From Boswellia sacra (lineage: Eukaryota; Streptophyta; Magnoliopsida; Sapindales; Burseraceae), in the NCBI GenBank assembly GCA_013180625.2, contig SNVD02011027.1:1-64000 (forward strand): a stretch of DNA of 64,000 bases, read 5' to 3'. The position numbers and the translations under genes are program-made. Every line of letters starts with the position of its first letter. The stretch's first letter is position 1. Below, piece by piece: positions 58,310 through 64,000 of the stretch. The notes beneath the pieces are model-generated. The model worked only from the letters and a program-made list of their open reading frames with translations. It was not told the origin of the DNA and made no database searches.

Positions 58310-58687
58310 TATCATCCCTATAGGTTGTATTCTACTCCTATTGAAGCCCACCAAAGGCGCCCCACTTAGACATGTCAATCCCTTATCAAGTCTCATATGT
58401 TTGTAAGTGCTTGAGAAAATTATGTGTGCACTGTTCCCCCTGTCTACTAACACTCTTGCCATATCACAATCCGTAATGGTTAGTGTTGCCACTAAGGGAT
58501 CTTCATGGGGCAATTGTAATCCTTCCAACTCCGCGTTCGTGAACTTTAAGTGGGGTTTGTCCTCCGACACTAACATAATAGGTCTTGCTCTTATTGAATT
58601 CGCCTTACATCCCACAAACAAACTATAGACTTTCCTCTTCTCCCTTTGACATCCCTCTCTTTCACCCGGTTTGCTGTTGTTTCTCAC
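58310..58687 (-). pseudogene. Gypsy aspartic protease
   Basis: Frame with PHEDPLVATLTITDCDMARV, then VLVDRGNSAHIIF and GAPLVGFNRSRIQPIGMI. The active site normally D-[NTS]-G-[SA]-S reads DRGNS, keeping the Asp and Gly. The C-terminal half is separated from the rest of pol by the insertion starting at 58308, and the last codons of this frame belong to the insert. Confidence 0.75.
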
Positions 58688-59640
58688 TGCGATCTTTCTT
58701 GATTGTGACTAGAGTGGTTTCATACTGTTTGAGTGCCTCATACTCCTCCAAACAAATCCATCCCTGGGCTTTGGCACATATTTCCTCCATGGCTCTGATG
58801 CCTTTCCTGACCAAGTACCGATGGAACTTAATTCCAGTTTTGATTGCACATTTGAAAGCCCCAGCAACCACTTCTATGTCATAGCGTTCCAGCTGGCTTA
58901 ACTCATTATTAAACTTAGCCATGAACACTGTCAATTTCTCACCCTCTGCCTGTTTCAGAAAGTATAGGACTATGATGGTTTTAGGTCGCCTATGGTTTCT
59001 AAGATAGTGGGAGAGGAAAGCAGTTGCTAACTCATTGAAAGTGGTTATTGACCTAATGGCAACTTATGGAACCAACCCAAATATAGACCACTTTGTTTTG
59101 TTGGGAAGACCTTGCTCAGCAGCGCGTCATCAATGGTTTCCAGGACATCTTTTGTTGGTAGTAAAAGAGGTGCTCTTCAGGATCCCCTTACCCATCAAAA
59201 GGTTTCAAAGATGGCATGGTGAAATTTTCAGGTTTCAAGGTGCTATTTATGTGGTTTGAGAAAGGTGTCTAACTTATTTTCTAAGTTGTAAGGGCGATGG
59301 TTTTTCGTGGTTGGTAGCGGTGATGTTTTTTATTCTGTCCTCCACTATATGGTTAACCTCTACCATCATCATGTCTAAAATCGCTGGGTTTAAGTCTAAA
59401 TCGGTTTCCTTGCCTAGGTTGGGGTAGGAGTTCTGTTTCAGGATTCTTCCTCCTCTCTCAGCTTCCTACTAAGGGTAGGTGGGTTTTTATGTTCAATCAC
59501 ACTCTCAACCACATCGTCCTCTCATGCTTCCTCCTCAATGCCTTTCTTTTTCTCAATCTCCTTCCTAAGATCTCTGTTTTCTTTTTGAGCTTCTTCCAAC
59601 TGCCTCTTTAGTTAGGCCATCATTAGGTCCATCCCAGTTT
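58662..59640 (-). pseudogene. Gypsy gag, fragmentary
   Basis: The N-terminal part (about 59640-59530) reads MDLMMA, then after a stop LKRQLEEAQKENRDLRKEIE, a clear coiled coil. The C-terminal part at 58934-58662 has VFMAKFNNELSQLERYDIE and ICAKAQGWICLEEYEA, matching the end of the Tat/Athila-type gag domain. Between them the frame is broken repeatedly. Confidence 0.65.
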
Positions 59641-59814
59641 TATTTCCCCCTGCATGGAAAGTGCCTTCTCCGATGTGCAGTGTAAGTTGTGTTCTCTTCT
59701 TGCCTTGAGGTGTTTCTTGTAGAGAATTCTATTTTTGCTTTAGAGCCGAAGTTAGAATAGGGCTTTTGTTCTAAAACACCACTAAACTACTTCTCTTCCG
59801 CAGATAGCACCAGT

Positions 59815-60590
59815 TGTAAATGCAAAAAATTGCACCACTAGTTGGGTTGGATATCTAGCATGGACTCAGCTCTTAAACGTACATAGCAACCTCTTTTAGC
59901 TCCTCATTGGCTCCTGTATGTAGCTCCAATAATCCACATGATAGGTTGGGTACTTGCAAGGCAATCCGACGCCAACTTTAAAGACCCAATTCCAGGTATT
60001 TAACCAACAATATTATAAAAGATCAAATGACTAAATTTTAGAGAAGTGAATATGGGTGAGAGTTTGTTATGAATATGCCAACTCCCTTTGTCTTTTTCCC
60101 ATGTGAGCCTTCACCTACAATAATAAATGCCCCTAACTTTTGTCTTATTTATCCGTAATTCTAGCTTCTTGTCTCCTTATTTCACTTAATTAAGCTAAGT
60201 AAAATGGTCCTAAGTCTGCGCTTATGCTTCTTCGTCATTTAGATTATCTTATCATTCGCTAGGCCCATTGTGCATTATTCTTGTGTTCAAGGTCCTCTTT
60301 CTATGATTAGGCTTGGGCCTGAAACACTTTTCATCTCTAGCTCAGCATCCATAAAAATAATCATTAAATAAAAACAATAGAACTTATTGCTTACAGAGCA
60401 GTTTTGTGCTAATAATATGTAAAATAATAAGTTTACAGTTGTGCAGAGGCTTAGTGAAAATAAAATAAAATAGAGGTTGAATATTAAATAAAGGATGTAA
60501 ATGAAATAAAGGAGAGCATAAGGGATTAAGAGGGAAAGACGTATTGGAAAGGAATTGGGCACCTTATAATTTTATCGTCCTTCAAAATGA
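59815..60590 (-). repeat. Probable 5' LTR of the Tat-type Gypsy
   Basis: On the plus strand the block starts TGTAAATGCAAAAAATTGC just after the primer-site-like sequence and ends near ATGAACA at about 60593. It has no coding capacity. The outer end is not confirmed by a second LTR, as the 3' LTR is missing from the window. Confidence 0.45.
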
Positions 60591-60753
60591 ACACGGGGCT
60601 TTTAATTCCAGAGTTGGGTTAGCATCACTAGTTAAAAATATATATGTAATAATTAATAAATAAAAACTTGGGCGTATGATGAGGCATAAAAGCGCATCAC
60701 ATGGTCTTGGCCGAAAAACGCAATTCTTTCTGGATCAAGCAAAAAAGTCCTTC

Positions 60754-61555
60754 TAGAGGTGGCAATTCGTGTTCGCGATCATATTCGTGTCAGCTGTGAC
60801 ACAATAAACATTAACGTGACACGAACACGATCCGTTTATTATTCATATCATGAAGGGTTAACACAAACACGATACGATTATTAAAAGGGTAACACGATAT
60901 GACACACGAACACGAATAATAAACGGGTCGTCTTTGTGTTAGACACGAACTCGACTTGTCTAACAAGATTATGACACATTTACACGATTGACACAACCCG
61001 TTTATAGTTACGATACGATTATGACACAATTATAGTTATGATACGATTATACATTAAAACCTATTTTTAAATGAAAATGGTATAACATAATATACAAAAT
61101 TAAACAAAACTAAATACTAAGAAATAATACAAACTTCAATATTTGATTTAGGAAATTAGATATTTGATTTAGAAAATTAGAAATTAAAGGTGATGTGTCC
61201 AGTGTCCTTGTAATTGCATTAATATAATAAAATATTATAATTTTTAATTTGTATTATTTAATATGTGTAAAAATTATAAAATATTATTTGTGTCAATAAT
61301 CATGTTAATCGTATTTTAATTTATATTCATGTCAATAGTGTTTAATGTATATGCGTGTCATAAACGGATTCGTGTCATAAATGAATTCGTGTCATAATCG
61401 TGTTCGTGGGTTGAAGGCACTCAACATGAACACGATACGATTATTAAACATGTTAAAAATTTCGACACAAACACAATTAAGGCAAATTCAAACCCGTAAA
61501 TTTTTGTATCGTGTCGTATTGGATTCACGTATCGTGATCCAAAATGTCATCCCTA
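60754..61555. mobile_element. Non-autonomous hAT element with perfect 8-bp duplication
   Basis: AGTCCTTC lies at 60746-60753 and 61556-61563. Termini are TAGAGGTGGCAATTCG and ATGTCATCCCTA. Subterminal regions are full of GACACGAACACGA-type motifs in both orientations. 802 bp, no transposase. Confidence 0.88.
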
Positions 61556-63370
61556 AGTCCTTCTTATTGAGCCTGAACAAAGAAAACTTAGGTCATTTTG
61601 TTGAGCTCTTAAAACTTAAAAATAGACCTTTAACTGACAATAGACAAATCTTACGCCTTAGGGGCTATTTGGTATGGTTTTATGTGAACATGGGAATGAG
61701 AATCTGATTCCCAACCATTGTTTGGCAACCAAATTATAAATTTTAACTCCTGGAATGTTACATCACCGTGGGGTTCAGATTACTGTCTAAAAGGGTAATC
61801 CCAGACCCATCCAGAACATAAGTTTAGGATGCCTGGGCATCCTAAACCCACCTACATCCCTCAGTTTCCACCTTCATCGTTCCTTACAACTCCTGGATTT
61901 CCTCAGCAACCAAACAACACACCACCAACCAAACAAAATCTCCTACTTATTTATCATCACCAACATCTCCAACAAATAAACCACAATCCTAATCCAAAAA
62001 CCCATTACAAATTGACACACAACCATAGACAACAACCCAAGAAAACAGAGGAAGAAAACATGGAGAGCAGAAAGGGAGAATCGGGGACGACTGGTTGAAG
62101 TGAGAGTGAGGCGGCAGCAGCAGTTGAGAGGAAGACGAGAGAGAGGATTGAGGAGTGAGGCAGCGACACCATTGCTTTCGCCTCTCTCTCTTCTCTCTGT
62201 CCCTCCCTTCTCTCTGTCCCTCCTTGTATGGCAATGCCTCTGCCTCCTCATGGTGGTGGTGTGTGACCGCGTGTAGGCAAAGCGACAGAAAAGGGGAAAT
62301 AGAGGGAGGCAAAGCGGTGGGTTGTGGAGAGCGAATTGGTTTAGAGAAGGAAACAGAGGATGAGGCAGAAGAAGAGAGGGGAGAGAAAAAAAAAAAAAGG
62401 AAAAACAAATTTATGTTACTGGAAATGCAAAAAAAAAAAAAAGGGAAAAGAATCTTTTTATAGTTTAATTTCTATATATTTTTGTTTGCTTTTTTTAATT
62501 GCTTTGTAATTTGCTTGTATCAAAATCAAATATTATAATTTTTTGATATTTCGTTTGGTATTTTATAAATTTTTTAATTTATTTTGTGAATATTTGTTGT
62601 GAATATTTTATTGGATATTTTTCATTTATTTAAACTTTATAAATAATTCAAATATTATAAATTTCATAATATTATGAAAAATAAAATAATTATTTTTACG
62701 TATTTAAAAAATTTTGATTAAAAAAAATTAATGCATCCCTTTTTACAACTAAACACAGTAATCTGATTTCAATAGAAATTAAGTATAAGATTCTTAAGAT
62801 TAACCAAACATAATAATCTTCTTTCCCAGACATCAAATTCCTATCTTTTATATTTTCAAGAAAACGGCCCTTAGTGTTTTAGCCCAAAAAACTGAGTCGT
62901 CATTCTACCTCAAAAGCTAGAGCCTTTTTCACGCCTAAACAAAATGTTAGGACTTTCTACAAACCCAAAGAAAAACATAGGCCTTTCTGTTGAGCCCAAT
63001 AAGATTCAGACCAAAGCCTTTTTTGGCCCAAACAGCATGTTAGGCCTTTCTATTAAGCCCAAATAAAAGACGAGACTTTCTGTTGATTCCCACAAACTTC
63101 AGCTGTCTCTTGGGTCAAAACTATGGTCTTTCTATCGAACCCAAACAAAAGAATTTGGGTCTTTCTATTGACCCAACAACTTGGGTTTTCTATCGAGACT
63201 GAATAAGAAAACTTGGGCTTTAGTAGCGGAACAGAAAACTCGAGCCTTACTGTGGACCCAAACAGACAAGTTAGGCCATGTACTTGACACCCAACAAAAA
63301 TTGTGAGCCAAACAACGAGGCCATTTTGTTGAGCTTGAACAATAACACTGGCCCTGTCTTGTTTATGGAC
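61556..63370. repeat. Decayed minisatellite with a CTTTCTRTTGAGCCCAAA-type unit, interrupted
   Basis: Units of very roughly 25-50 bp containing CTTTCTGTTGAGCCCAA or variants recur at 61556-61640 and 62880-63370. The two parts are separated by the element at 61661-62870, and the hAT element at 60754-61555 lies on the left edge. The minus-strand frame at 63053-63400 is a by-product, with the repeat visible in its translation. Confidence 0.6.
61661..62870. mobile_element. Possible Harbinger-like non-autonomous element
   Basis: TTA flanks both ends (61658-61660 and 62871-62873), the duplication typical of PIF/Harbinger. The ends GGGGCTATTTGGTATGG and (complement) GGGCCGTTTTCTTG are only partly similar. 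Insertion into the surrounding minisatellite supports a discrete element. Purine-rich and pyrimidine-rich interior runs create open frames at 61829-62463 that I do not regard as genes. Confidence 0.4.
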
Positions 63371-63399
63371 AGGAAGCAACTTTTGCCACGCCCCCCTCA

Positions 63400-64000
63400 T
63401 TTTTGAGTTTGCTTACCGAGACAGTATTATATAAAGAACTTTCTAAAAGCAACTTTCATATTTCATTTAGAAAAGAATTTTAATTTAAAATAAAAGCAGT
63501 TATAAAATTACTTCATTTTAAATATTACCTGTAACATATATTAAATATTGAATCATACATTTTTTAAGTAATGATTGTTATTTTTAACATATATTTCTTG
63601 TAACCATTTGTATTCTATACAAACCTACCTATTATTTCATGGATCAAATTTCCAAAAATTAAAATATTCCATTTATTTAGTTCCTTTTAATTTTACAAAT
63701 TTTCTTAGTATTAATTTGATATACCTGCATAAAGATGTATACTTTTGGTGTCATTACACTTAACAAATCATAAATCATGGTTTCATGAATAATTAATCGT
63801 TGGTCCGTCATCTTGAGGCAACCTATGGACAAAGTCCAAAAATTGTCAAACGAAATTAAAACAAAAAAATCCTTACTGTTTATATCATAAAATAATCCTA
63901 ATCTCTTTGTACTTTGAATTGTTATTCTTAAATATAATTTTTTAACTGATTTAAATGATCTTAATTGTTGATTTGATACAAGAAAAAATTTATAGAGATT
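63400..64000. other. Intergenic, nothing recognised
   Basis: AT-rich sequence without repeats or supported frames. Confidence 0.5.

Larger units (their letters stand above)
53430..60590 (-). mobile_element. Tat-type Gypsy retrotransposon, decayed, split by an insertion
   Basis: On the minus strand: LTR (about 60590-59815), primer-site-like sequence GGTGCTATCTGCGG next to it, gag (about 59640-58662), protease (58687-58310), an insertion (58308-55343), a protease/reverse transcriptase linker (55333-55151), reverse transcriptase (54958-54240), RNase H (about 53860-53650) and an additional RNase H (to 53430). The second, archaeal-like RNase H is diagnostic of the Tat lineage. The 3' end with integrase and LTR is missing beyond the Copia insertion. 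The outer LTR edge is approximate. Confidence 0.75.

Noticed and set aside
62036..62463. Overlapping open frames rich in Ser/Leu or Glu/Lys around 61989-62463
   Set aside because: They are produced by purine-rich and pyrimidine-rich runs inside a probable non-autonomous element, open on both strands at once.

Overview
The window is AT-rich plant nuclear DNA from a eudicot. The evidence is two tandem two-exon tau-class glutathione S-transferase (GST) genes, Copia elements primed by initiator-tRNA-Met sites, Tat-type and other Gypsy remnants, hAT, CACTA and LINE insertions, and FAR1/Ulp1-type genes typical of plant Mutator-like elements (MULEs). No rRNA, tRNA, CRISPR or bacterial-style operon was found. 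Only one host gene looks intact: a tau GST at 4998-6457 on the minus strand. Its neighbour at 11814-13174 is a duplicate with a stop codon in exon 2.

Layout. 1-4.6 kb holds an old repeat pile: a SIRE-like Copia LTR, a CACTA terminus inside a truncated Copia, and a Gypsy RNase H/integrase remnant. 5-13.2 kb holds the two GSTs, separated by a probable solo LTR and two tandem-repeat blocks. 14.2-15.8 kb is a four-copy 247-bp tandem array followed by decayed relatives. 19-40.4 kb is a decayed, MULE-like gene set: a small open gene (19130), a minus-strand gene with a plant-mobile-domain-like exon and a Ulp1/C48 cysteine protease domain (27114-22790), a spliced gene with a viroplasmin-like RNase H1 N-terminal domain (36802-37555), and a FAR1 DNA-binding domain (39868-40401). 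Two hAT elements and one 5'-truncated LINE, each with a readable target-site duplication, sit among them.

40.4-60.6 kb is a nest of LTR retrotransposons. A full-length SIRE-like Copia (minus, 40402-48783) interrupts the FAR1 gene on its left. On its right it abuts the decapitated leader of a Tork-like Copia (plus, 48784-53429). That element sits in the RNase H of a Tat-type Gypsy (minus, 53430 to about 60590), which is itself split by a roughly 3-kb LTR-like insertion carrying a hAT element. 60.7-63.4 kb is a decayed minisatellite split by a fourth hAT element and a Harbinger-like element.

The most interesting structures are these. The SIRE-like element has unrelated flanks, LTRs of different structure, and the start of its own 3' LTR pasted into the reverse transcriptase gene. 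The MULE-like gene set combines Ulp1, FAR1 and RNase H1-N domains. The hAT family has four members with 8-bp duplications. The 247-bp array carries a repeated TCGTA core. I did not see a convincing new defence or metabolic system. Family names are from recognition of motifs, not from database searches.
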